From: Opitutaceae bacterium
GTDB taxonomy: Bacteria > Verrucomicrobiota > Verrucomicrobiia > Opitutales > Opitutaceae
Direction: 5' to 3'
Assembly: GCA_031254955.1 (NCBI GenBank)
Contig: JAIRTK010000419.1
Coordinates: forward strand, 1-6,028
Length of the DNA: 6,028 nt
The first letter of the stretch is position 1; each line of letters begins with the position of its first letter. Shown piece after piece: positions 1-4,808 of this stretch. Both the position numbers and the translations under genes were made by a program. A model generated the notes under the pieces. The model saw only the letters and a list, made by a program, of their open reading frames with translations, did not search any database and was not told where the DNA came from.

Positions 1-15
1 CATGGAAATGTCCGG

Positions 16-213
16 TCAAGACACCACCATTGATTCTATATTTTTCAATTTCCATTTTCCTTCCACTTTATGATAGACAACGGTGTTTTCGTGGCAGGCT
101 AGAAGGTGGCGGTAGCTGCATTCCATTACCCTTACTTCGGTGTCGGAAATCCATTCTTTTATCACAATCCACTCAATCCATCCCTCATTCCCCGTTGTCT
201 TGTCTTTGACCAT
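16..213 (-). CDS. Small hypothetical protein, probably a truncated gene remnant
   Basis: I do not recognise a family. From the ATG at 213 the product has 65 residues, is Trp/Tyr-rich (motifs WIEWIVIKEW, YRHLLACHEN, GKWKLKN) and ends MVVS. It has no signal peptide or membrane segment. The protein-like pattern W-x-V..W-x-SDTEV..Y..GKWK suggests the C-terminal beta-sheet of a small globular protein. The same frame stays open upstream to 291 (residues such as FPRGISYYYKASEAKLENG) until a TGA at 292-294, with no start codon in that stretch. An ATG at 293-295 lies in a different frame and would need one frameshift to join. The gene is therefore probably 5'-truncated or frameshifted. By my count 1-213 is about 43% GC, well below the carboxyltransferase gene next to it, which suggests transfer or relaxed selection. 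It could still be a real short gene starting at 213. Confidence 0.4.
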   Translation of the reverse strand: MVKDKTTGNEGWIEWIVIKEWISDTEVRVMECSYRHLLACHENTVVYHKVEGKWKLKNIESMVVS

Positions 214-353
214 GCCGTTTTCAAGTTTCGCCTCACTGGCTTTATAATAATAACTGATGCCGCGCGGGAAGCAGTGGAAGGTAGGGATGGCTCATCGAAC
301 CGTCCGCGGCGGTTTCGGCGAGACTGCCTTACCCTAAAGACACAATCTCGTCG

Positions 354-385
354 GGAAAGGGTATTAACTGGATTATACCATTTCC
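354..385. repeat. Imperfect 11-bp inverted repeat overlapping a putative promoter
   Basis: The left arm GGAAAGGGTAT (354-364) pairs with ATACCATTTCC (375-385) across a 10-base spacer, with one mismatch (359 against 380). It lies in an AT-richer patch and covers the putative minus-strand -10 element. It could be an operator for a dimeric regulator or the stem of a leader RNA. Neither strand has a following T-run, so it does not look like a terminator. Confidence 0.4.
372..380 (-). promoter_or_regulatory. Possible extended -10 promoter for the small gene at 16-291
   Basis: Read on the minus strand, this is TGGTATAAT: a perfect -10 hexamer preceded by the TG of an extended -10. The region 17 bases further upstream (GTGTGA) matches the -35 consensus poorly, which extended -10 promoters tolerate. 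Transcription would run towards lower coordinates, starting near 365, about 70 bases before the ATG at 295. It overlaps the inverted repeat at 354-385, which could act as an operator. The call rests on sequence match only. Confidence 0.35.
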
Positions 386-420
386 TAATGAAAATCACAC
401 TAAGGAAGCCGTTAAAGGTA

Positions 421-470
421 GGGCGAGGCGATCGTGCCACTCAATCCCGCGGGTGAGGCGATCGTGTCAC
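421..470. repeat. 20-bp direct repeat, two copies 30 bp apart
   Basis: The copies at 421-440 and 451-470 share the pattern gggYgaggcgatcgtgYcac and differ only at two C/T positions (18 of 20 identical). The 10 bases between them are unrelated. The start-to-start distance of 30 bp is close to three helical turns, so both copies face the same side of the DNA. A degenerate echo (TCGCTCTGTCAC) follows at 476-487. No gene covers this stretch. A protein-binding site or remnant of a dispersed repeat are both possible. Confidence 0.5.
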
Positions 471-562
471 GCGAATCGCTCTGTCACACGGGCCGCTTGG
501 CCTTGCGTTAATTTCGGTTAACAAGGGTGCGTTCTATCACTGGGGTTACGTGGCGCATGGAT

Positions 563-594
563 GGAGTGGCGGCGGGACGCCGCCGCTCCGGGGC
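563..594. repeat. GC-rich hairpin downstream of the carboxyltransferase gene; copy A of a dispersed repeat
   Basis: GGAGTGGCGGCG (563-574) can pair with CGCCGCCGCTCC (578-589) around a 3-base loop, with one wobble position, giving a very stable 12-bp stem. It lies 28 bases past the stop codon of the minus-strand carboxyltransferase gene, but no T-run follows, so it is not a standard intrinsic terminator. It may protect or end the mRNA in a factor-dependent way. Bases 574-594 match 19 of 21 positions of the reverse complement of 4192-4212, marking it as a member of a dispersed intergenic repeat. Confidence 0.5.
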
Positions 595-616
595 CGGGGT
601 GGCGTTGCGAAATCGG

Positions 617-2308
617 TCAGGGGATTTCCTCGATCACGGCTTCGGTGCGGCGTCCGTTGATTGTGAGGGCGATGCGTTGCGGCTCGCCGGCGGGTTTCGC
701 TCCGGCGTTCGCCGGGGGCACGGGCGGCGGCGCAACTGGCGTGGTGGCGGGCGCGGGCACGGCTGGCGCGACGGCAGCGGCGGGCACCGCGAGCGCAGGC
801 GTGGCGGGCGTGGGCGCAGTTGGAGCGGGCGCAGCGGCGGCGGACGTGGTGGCGGTGGTGGGCGTGGGCACGGCAGGCGTGGTGGCGACGGCGGACGTGG
901 TGGTGGCGGGCGCGGGCATGGCGGGCGTGGTGACGACGATGGCGGGCGTGGTGACGGCGGCGGCTTTCTTTTTGCGGTCGTAGTGTTCTTTCAACTGCAT
1001 CGGGAACATCGCGTGGATGACCGCGTGTTCGTCGTCGTCGGGGAGGCCGGCGGCGCGGAGTTGTGCTTTGAGTTCGGCCATGCGGGGTTTTTTCAGGTCG
1101 GCGGGGCGGCAGGTGATGAGGTCTTTGCCGGTGAGTCTGGCGGCGAGTTTTTGCACTTCGGGATCGACGGGCGCGGGCGTGCGGCCGTAGTAGCCGAGCG
1201 CGATGTCCATCGCGGCGGGGGCGAAGTTTTTCCAGCGGCCAAATTTCACGTTGAGCACTGCTTGCGTGCCGACGATTTGCGAGGTGGGCGTGACGAGCGG
1301 AATCCAGCCGAGCGCCTTGCGGACGACGGGGATTTCGGCGAAAACGTCTTCGAAGCGGTCTTCCATTTTCATGTCTTTGAGTTGGGTGCGGAAGTTGGAG
1401 AGCATGCCGCCGGGGACTTGGTAGGTGAGGGTGTCGGTGTCGATGACTTCGTTTTTGCGGTTCGTGAATTTGCCGAGTCCGGCGTAAACGTCCGTGAAGT
1501 GCCGGCGCAGTTTCGCGAGGCGGGTTTTGTCGTAGTCGGGTTTGCGCGGGTGGCCGGCGAGCACGGCCATCATGAGCAGGGTGTCGGGTTGGGCGGTGCC
1601 GTTGGCGAAGGGGGTGATGGAGGTGTCCACGGCGTCCACGCCGGCGTCGATGGCGGCGAGGTAGGTGGGGATGCCGAGGCCGGCGGTTTCGTGCGTGTGG
1701 AGGATGACGGGGATGTTTACCCGCGTTTTGAGTCCGCCGATGATGGCCGCGGCGTCGGCGGGCGGCACGAGTCCGGCCATGTCTTTCAGGCAGATCGAAT
1801 GGCAGCCCATGTGCGCCAGTTCGACGCCGAGTTTGATGAAGCCTTCGGTGTCGTGCACGGGCGAGGTGGTGTAGCAGATGACGCCTTGGGCGTGTTTGCC
1901 GGAGGCGATGACGGCGCGGACGGCGGTCTGGATGTTGCGCGGGTCGTTGAGCGCGTCGAAGATGCGGAAGATGTCCATGCCGTGCCTGGCCGACAGGTTC
2001 ACGAAGGTTTCCACCACGTCGTCGGGGAAGTTTTCGTATTGGACGATGTTTTGTCCGCGCAGGAGCATCATGTGGGGGGTGTTGGGCGTGCCGCGTTTGA
2101 TGGCGTCGAGGCGGTCAAAGGGGAATTCGTCGAGAAACCGGAGGCCGGAGTCGATGGTGGCGCCGCCCCAGGTTTCGAGCGCGCCGAAGCCCATCGCGTC
2201 GAGGTCGGCGAGCGCGGGGAGCATGTGCGCGGTGGTCATGCGTGTGGCGGCGAGCGATTGGTGGCCGTCGCGCAGCACGGTGTTGTTGAAGACGATTGGC
2301 TTGGTCAT
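617..2308 (-). CDS. oadA: Biotin-dependent carboxyltransferase subunit (OadA / PycB / transcarboxylase 5S type) without a biotinyl domain
   Basis: This 563-residue protein belongs to the PYC_OADA carboxyltransferase family, which moves CO2 between carboxybiotin and pyruvate/oxaloacetate in the cytoplasm or at a membrane decarboxylase complex. A TIM-barrel carboxyltransferase domain occupies roughly residues 4-275 and a conserved PYC_OADA domain follows to about 445. Expected active-site residues are visible: D14 in VLRDGHQS, K175 in CLKDMAG (the lysine carbamylated in characterised homologues) and H204/H206 in ILHTHETAG, which bind the metal. Residues 448-540 form an Ala/Pro/Thr linker. The protein then ends with RIALTINGRRTEAVIEEIP, which resembles the strand preceding a biotinyl domain. 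No AMKM biotin-lysine motif follows, and the remaining downstream sequence has no room for one. The start is supported by alignment of IVFNNTVLRDGHQS with family N-termini; no Shine-Dalgarno is seen. The biotin carrier is probably separate, as in propionibacterial transcarboxylase (5S plus 1.3S). Oxaloacetate decarboxylase alpha, pyruvate carboxylase B and methylmalonyl-CoA carboxyltransferase 5S cannot be separated from this sequence. The gene appears monocistronic here. Confidence 0.9.
   Translation of the reverse strand: MTKPIVFNNTVLRDGHQSLAATRMTTAHMLPALADLDAMGFGALETWGGATIDSGLRFLDEFPFDRLDAIKRGTPNTPHMMLLRGQNIVQYENFPDDVVETFVNLSARHGMDIFRIFDALNDPRNIQTAVRAVIASGKHAQGVICYTTSPVHDTEGFIKLGVELAHMGCHSICLKDMAGLVPPADAAAIIGGLKTRVNIPVILHTHETAGLGIPTYLAAIDAGVDAVDTSITPFANGTAQPDTLLMMAVLAGHPRKPDYDKTRLAKLRRHFTDVYAGLGKFTNRKNEVIDTDTLTYQVPGGMLSNFRTQLKDMKMEDRFEDVFAEIPVVRKALGWIPLVTPTSQIVGTQAVLNVKFGRWKNFAPAAMDIALGYYGRTPAPVDPEVQKLAARLTGKDLITCRPADLKKPRMAELKAQLRAAGLPDDDEHAVIHAMFPMQLKEHYDRKKKAAAVTTPAIVVTTPAMPAPATTTSAVATTPAVPTPTTATTSAAAAPAPTAPTPATPALAVPAAAVAPAVPAPATTPVAPPPVPPANAGAKPAGEPQRIALTINGRRTEAVIEEIP
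918..959. repeat. 21-bp tandem duplication inside the carboxyltransferase linker
   Basis: Positions 918-938 and 939-959 are adjacent 21-base units differing at one base (20 of 21). In the minus-strand gene each unit encodes seven residues of the VTTPA(I/M) type, so the duplication lengthens the flexible Ala/Pro/Thr linker without breaking the frame. The surrounding 650-960 stretch is low-complexity GGCGGGCG/GTGG sequence, so slippage is a likely source and linker length may vary between strains. Confidence 0.75.
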
Positions 2309-2398
2309 GGCAGGCGGTCTCGGGTGTGGGATTTTAATGTGAGGCGGCGGACTATGCCGCGCATCCCTTGCAAGGCGAGCACAACGTGCGCGCCGGGT

Positions 2399-2424
2399 TT
2401 ATTTGATTGTAGTCGCTCAAATAA
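2399..2424. promoter_or_regulatory. Perfect 8-10-8 inverted repeat, operator-like
   Basis: TTATTTGA (2399-2406) and TCAAATAA (2417-2424) are exact inverted copies separated by 10 bases. The half-sites are AT-rich in a GC-rich genome and lie over the -10 and spacer of the putative carboxyltransferase promoter. The half-site centres are 18 bp apart, which fits a dimeric helix-turn-helix repressor. An additional 10-bp palindrome CCTTGCAAGG lies at 2366-2375 in the same leader. The regulator is unknown. Confidence 0.45.
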
Positions 2425-2435
2425 TCAAGGGTCAT
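2406..2435 (-). promoter_or_regulatory. Putative sigma-70 type promoter of the carboxyltransferase gene
   Basis: On the minus strand ATGACC (2430-2435) and TACAAT (2406-2411) are separated by 18 bases. The -10 matches the consensus at 5 of 6 positions and the -35 at 4 of 6. It lies about 100 bases upstream of the ATG at 2308, in the intergenic gap, and reads towards the gene. The inverted repeat at 2399-2424 overlaps the -10 and spacer. Confidence 0.4.
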
Positions 2436-2476
2436 CCCTCAATGCTGGCCGCATCGGGCCGCTTCGCCAAGCCTGC

Positions 2477-2514
2477 AAAAAAAGACGGCCGGGGATTTTT
2501 AACACCCGGTCGTT
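2477..2514 (-). terminator. Rho-independent terminator of the sigma/anti-sigma operon
   Basis: Read on the minus strand, ACGACCGGG (2505-2513) pairs with CCCGGCCGT (2485-2493) with one mismatch around an AT-rich 11-base loop, followed by one C and seven T (2477-2483). It begins 27 bases after the anti-sigma stop codon at 2541. Its position and U-tract fit intrinsic termination of the operon, separating it from the carboxyltransferase promoter. On the plus strand the T-run after the stem is too short to count. Confidence 0.75.
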
Positions 2515-2540
2515 TTCGGAATCAAAATTGAGCGCTCGTC

Positions 2541-3317
2541 TCAGTGCTGGAATTGCAACACGGTCATTTCTTCGGCGGGCTGCTGGGCCACGGGCCGGAT
2601 TTCAAAGAGTCCGCGCATTTCCTCCGAGGCGAGGTCATGGCGTTCGAAGAACAGGTTGTCCGGCGCCACTTGGCGGATCGGGCGAAGGCGCACGTCACGG
2701 GTCCATTGCAGGCCGGCGTTTTCAAGGTAGGGCGTCGCCGGCATGGCGAGGCTGGCCTTGGTCTTCGGGCCGAAGGCGGCAAACTGGCGCAGGTTCATGA
2801 CCGGATAGGCGGGCGATTCGTCCCTCCGCGCCAAGGCCGGCACCGTGACCACGGCATACATCGGTTTTTCCATTTCGCCGGCGGCGATGCTGGCAGGGAC
2901 TTCGACCGTCTCCGCAGTCTCGATGGCGGCGACCTGCGCGCCGTGGGAGGCCGGCGAGGGCGGCTGCGCCGGTTCGCCGCCGAAGCGCGCAAGCACCACC
3001 ACCGCCACGCATGTCGCCACGGCCAGTCCGCCAAACGCGAAGAGTCCGCGATGCCATGCCGCGCGCAGCCCGGCGGGTTGCTCGATGCGGCGGTCGGCCT
3101 TCGCCATCGCGCGGGCGAGGATGCCGGCGGATGGCGCGTTGCAACGCTCGGTCTCGAAAAGAATCGAGCAGGCCTTTTGCATATGAACATATTGCAAATA
3201 GGTGCGGTAACGGGCCGGGTTGCCCTTCAACTCCGTTTCCAACTCGGCTGTCCCGGCGGGGTCAAGCTGATGGTCCACATACAAATTAAGCAGCTCTATG
3301 AAACGTTTTTCTTTCAT
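2541..3317 (-). CDS. Membrane-anchored anti-sigma factor
   Basis: The 258-residue product is called an anti-sigma factor from its position, its 4-base overlap with the ECF sigma gene and its layout. The N-terminus (about 1-60; FIELLNLYVDHQLDPAGTAELETEL) resembles the cytoplasmic anti-sigma domain that grips its sigma. One hydrophobic segment at about 91-111 (GLFAFGGLAVATCVAVVVLA) would cross the inner membrane. Residues 112-258 would then be periplasmic, beginning with a Pro/Ser/Ala-rich linker; I recognise no domain there. The zinc anti-sigma signature HxxxCxxC is not intact: H45 is followed by C50 with four residues between and no second cysteine nearby, so it is probably a zinc-independent type. 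The ATG overlaps the sigma stop as ATGA, consistent with translational coupling, and a GGGGGAA about 9 bases upstream may act as a weak ribosome site. The inducing signal is unknown. Confidence 0.75.
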   Translation of the reverse strand: MKEKRFIELLNLYVDHQLDPAGTAELETELKGNPARYRTYLQYVHMQKACSILFETERCNAPSAGILARAMAKADRRIEQPAGLRAAWHRGLFAFGGLAVATCVAVVVLARFGGEPAQPPSPASHGAQVAAIETAETVEVPASIAAGEMEKPMYAVVTVPALARRDESPAYPVMNLRQFAAFGPKTKASLAMPATPYLENAGLQWTRDVRLRPIRQVAPDNLFFERHDLASEEMRGLFEIRPVAQQPAEEMTVLQFQH

Positions 3318-3961
3318 TTGAAGTCTTCCCCCATTTTTGCGCGAAGACTTTCACGGGCGCGGGCGATACGGCTTTTCACCGTGCCGACCGAGATGCGCAA
3401 AATCTCCGCTATTTCCTCGTAGGACAGGTTTTTCATGTTTCTCAAAATCAGGATCTCGCGGTGCTTCGCATTCAGCTTTTCCATGCCGAACGCGATGCGA
3501 TCGACGAATTCCTGCGTGACGGCCTCGTCGTCCGGCGCGGCGGCCTCGGCGGCAAACACCTCCGACAGCGGCATGGTGGTGTCGTCCCCCACGGGCTGGT
3601 CGAACGACACGGTCTTGTCGCGCTTGCGGCGCCACCAATACCAATACCGGTTGCGCGCGAGATTCGTCGCGATCTGGTAAAGCCAGGTGGAGAAGGCCGA
3701 CTCGCCCCGGAAATTCACCAAGCCGCGATGGGCGCGGATAAACGCGTCCTGAGTCACCTCCTCGGCGTCCTGCGGGTTGCGCAAAAGCTGATGCACCATC
3801 GCGTAAATGCGCGCCCAATACCGGGATACCATCTCGTCAAACGCCGATGCATCGCCGCTCTTGAAGCGATCCACCAGCAACTGGTCGAGAGCCACGTCCT
3901 GTGCTTTCGTTGACATAGATTCAACGGACGTTTGATGCGCGTGTTTGTCCAATGTTCCCAC
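3314..3961 (-). CDS. ECF-family RNA polymerase sigma factor (sigma-70 regions 2 and 4)
   Basis: The 215-residue protein directs RNA polymerase to a dedicated promoter set. Region 2 covers about residues 40-112: core-binding and -10 recognition segments are seen as LRNPQDAEEVTQDAFIRAHR and FSTWLYQIATNLARNRYW. Region 4 covers about 157-207, with a helix-turn-helix in LSYEEIAEILRISVGTVKSR that should read the -35 element. There is no region 3, and the linker between is acidic (PDDEAVTQEF). The length is typical of group 4 factors. The proposed start is GTG at 3959-3961, because GAGGT lies five bases before it. An alternative ATG at 3914-3916 (MSTKAQDVALDQ) would remove 15 residues but has no visible ribosome site. 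It is the first gene of a two-gene operon with the anti-sigma, so it is probably held inactive at the inner membrane until a signal arrives. Which ECF subgroup it belongs to cannot be settled by eye. Confidence 0.93.
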   Translation of the reverse strand: MGTLDKHAHQTSVESMSTKAQDVALDQLLVDRFKSGDASAFDEMVSRYWARIYAMVHQLLRNPQDAEEVTQDAFIRAHRGLVNFRGESAFSTWLYQIATNLARNRYWYWWRRKRDKTVSFDQPVGDDTTMPLSEVFAAEAAAPDDEAVTQEFVDRIAFGMEKLNAKHREILILRNMKNLSYEEIAEILRISVGTVKSRIARARESLRAKMGEDFK

Positions 3962-3966
3962 TTTTT

Positions 3967-3971
3967 ACCTC
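3967..3971 (-). promoter_or_regulatory. Ribosome binding site deciding the GTG start of the sigma gene
   Basis: On the minus strand GAGGT is followed by AAAAA and then GTG (3959-3961). It is the clearest Shine-Dalgarno in the window. Its spacing favours the GTG start over the downstream ATG at 3916, whose upstream bases (CGTTGAATCT) lack a purine-rich site. Confidence 0.55.
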
Positions 3972-4068
3972 GCTTGATTCCTTTAACTAAGGGTTTCCGA
4001 ACGGACAAAATTGCAAGGAGAAATCCCAAGGATGCGATGCAAAGTCGAGTCTCTCCCGGCACGCTCGC

Positions 4069-4088
4069 GCCCGAAGCGCAGGCGTCCC
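4069..4088 (-). repeat. Dispersed GC-rich repeat, copy C
   Basis: On the plus strand this reads GCCC-GAAGCGCAGGCGTCCC. It matches copy B (4192-4212) apart from one missing C and one G-to-A change, and both are preceded by the pattern GCTCGCG (or its direct extension). It is placed on the minus strand because its reverse complement aligns with copy A at 574-594. It lies in a gene-free stretch between the sigma gene and the tRNA. Confidence 0.55.
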
Positions 4089-4174
4089 GCCACCGGACGA
4101 GTCGAAGTCTCGCCCGTTTGCGATGGGCTGCGCAAAAGCCTGCGGGGGAACGTGCGCGCGCGTTGCTCGCGCCC

Positions 4175-4212
4175 GGCGGCTGGACACCGCCGCCCCGGAG
4201 CGCAGGCGTCCC
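4175..4212 (-). repeat. Dispersed GC-rich repeat, copy B, with hairpin
   Basis: GGCGGC (4175-4180) pairs with GCCGCC (4189-4194), with an extra GG/CC pairing inside the loop, giving a stable hairpin. The following bases 4192-4212 are the repeat core, matching copy A at 19 of 21 positions in opposite orientation. The rest of 3962-4330 contains no credible gene: reading frames there have an arginine-rich composition typical of non-coding GC-rich DNA. Confidence 0.6.
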
Positions 4213-4330
4213 GACTCATCCCTTTTCCTTTTGATTCCGGCCCCGCTTTGAATGCCCCGAATCCCCCTCCCTCTCGCGCCCATGCGAAGGCAAAAAAACA
4301 CGCCCCGCGACAAATGCATCAAAAAAATCC

Positions 4331-4360
4331 TTGCCAATGCCGCTTCCTGAAACCTATTTC
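4331..4360 (+). promoter_or_regulatory. Putative promoter of tRNA-Lys
   Basis: TTGCCA (4331-4336, 5 of 6 to the -35 consensus) is followed after 18 bases by TATTTC (4355-4360), a weak -10 match. The -10 ends 20 bases before the mature tRNA. Two A7 tracts at 4292-4298 and 4321-4327 lie just upstream and could serve as UP-element or bent DNA, as is usual for stable-RNA promoters. Confidence 0.35.
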
Positions 4361-4380
4361 CACGCCTCTTGATCGCTTGG

Positions 4381-4455
4381 GGGTTGATAGCTCAACGGTA
4401 GAGCAGCGTCCTTTTAAGTCGTTGGTTCAGGGTTCAAATCCCTGTCAACCCACCA
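4381..4455 (+). tRNA. tRNA-Lys, anticodon UUU, CCA encoded
   Basis: The cloverleaf folds fully. The acceptor stem GGGTTGA (4381-4387) pairs with TCAACCC (4445-4451), followed by discriminator A and an encoded CCA (4453-4455). The D stem is GCTC/GAGC (4390-4393, 4401-4404) with a short 7-base loop containing GG. The anticodon loop CTTTTAA (4411-4417) places TTT at 4413-4415, which reads lysine codons AAA and AAG. The T arm is CAGGG/CCCTG with loop TTCAAAT. The anticodon stem (4406-4410 with 4418-4422) has a G-U closing pair at 27-43 and a U-U opposition at 30-40 (4409 against 4419). It is a single tRNA with no tRNA neighbour in the window. Confidence 0.95.
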
Positions 4456-4496
4456 TGCGTCACCCAAAGTCGGGAGACTCACGCGGGAGTGGAGGC

Positions 4497-4622
4497 GTCC
4501 GGCCCCGGAGGACCGCCCCGGCGCCACTCGACCCTTCCACGGGAAAACCAGCCAGAAAGGGAAAGCCATCCCCTCATTTCGCGCCCTTAGCAGCCCGGAG
4601 GGCGGTCCACCGGCGCCCGGAC
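4497..4622. repeat. Long imperfect inverted repeat downstream of tRNA-Lys
   Basis: The arm at 4497-4523 is an imperfect inverted copy of 4592-4622. The conserved blocks are GTCCGG (4497-4502) with CCGGAC (4617-4622), and GGACCGCCC (4510-4518) with GGGCGGTCC (4600-4608). The arms enclose about 70 bases with no gene. No target-site duplication was found. It could be a MITE-like remnant or a large RNA hairpin; the region 4456-4680 shows no other feature. Confidence 0.5.
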
Positions 4623-4684
4623 AAATCGCCAATCCGATTTGCCACCGCTCCATTCCGGGTTTCATTCTTCCTGTTCGCTCCGGT

Positions 4685-4711
4685 CGGAATTTGCAGCACC
4701 ATGCAAATCCG
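4685..4711. promoter_or_regulatory. Dyad 1 upstream of the outer-membrane gene
   Basis: ATTTGCA (4689-4695) and TGCAAAT (4702-4708) are exact inverted copies around six bases. Flanking CGG (4685-4687) and CCG (4709-4711) extend the symmetry across a single unpaired A. It is a good candidate operator: the half-site is AT-containing in GC-rich surroundings, about 100 bases upstream of the ATG at 4809. No convincing -35/-10 pair is visible nearby. Confidence 0.5.
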
Positions 4712-4723
4712 CCGTAATGAACA

Positions 4724-4745
4724 AATGACCTTGCTGAAGGTCATT
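4724..4745. promoter_or_regulatory. Dyad 2: perfect 9-bp hairpin upstream of the outer-membrane gene
   Basis: AATGACCTT (4724-4732) pairs perfectly with AAGGTCATT (4737-4745) around a GCTG tetraloop. On the plus strand an A-run follows rather than T, so it is not a terminator for plus-strand transcripts. It may be an operator or a 5'-leader hairpin. Confidence 0.55.
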
Positions 4746-4760
4746 AAAAAAGATCACCCA

Positions 4761-4786
4761 GCCGGACGCGCCCGGATGCGTCCGGC
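4761..4786. promoter_or_regulatory. Dyad 3: perfect 9-bp GC-rich hairpin just before the outer-membrane gene
   Basis: GCCGGACGC (4761-4769) pairs perfectly with GCGTCCGGC (4778-4786) around an 8-base loop. It ends 22 bases before the ATG at 4809. With no Shine-Dalgarno in the intervening bases, such a strong leader hairpin may affect translation initiation or mRNA stability. Confidence 0.55.
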
Positions 4787-4808
4787 AAAACTCAAAAACT
4801 GAATCACC

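Noticed and set aside
421..470. CRISPR array
   Set aside because: Only two repeat copies separated by 10 bases; no spacers of normal size and no cas genes.
421..487. Iteron-type replication origin
   Set aside because: Two copies only, no DnaA boxes or replication gene recognised nearby.
563..589. Standard rho-independent terminator for the carboxyltransferase gene
   Set aside because: The hairpin is strong but no T-run follows on the minus strand, so it is listed only as a repeat/hairpin.
527..2800. Very long open frame (757 codons) on the plus strand opposite the carboxyltransferase and anti-sigma genes
   Set aside because: Its product is Arg/Gly/His/Val-rich low-complexity with no domain, it runs across two well-supported minus-strand genes and a terminator, and such antisense frames are common in high-GC codon usage.
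2544..3422. Plus-strand open frame opposite the anti-sigma gene
   Set aside because: The composition is His/Arg/Gly-rich without recognisable motifs, while the opposite strand has a coherent membrane protein coupled to a sigma factor.
3880..3961. ECF-type autoregulatory promoter (GGAAC ... CGTC) within the start of the sigma gene
   Set aside because: The motif halves are 23 bases apart, too far for a typical ECF promoter, and would lie inside the coding region from the GTG start.
4724..4750. Intrinsic terminator at dyad 2
   Set aside because: The stem is followed by A residues on the plus strand; on the minus strand the T-run precedes the stem instead of following it, so neither strand has the stem-then-U order.
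4011..4802. Plus-strand open frame spanning the tRNA-Lys gene
   Set aside because: It reads straight through a perfectly folded tRNA, is Arg/Pro-rich, and covers several inverted repeats; it is non-coding GC-rich sequence.
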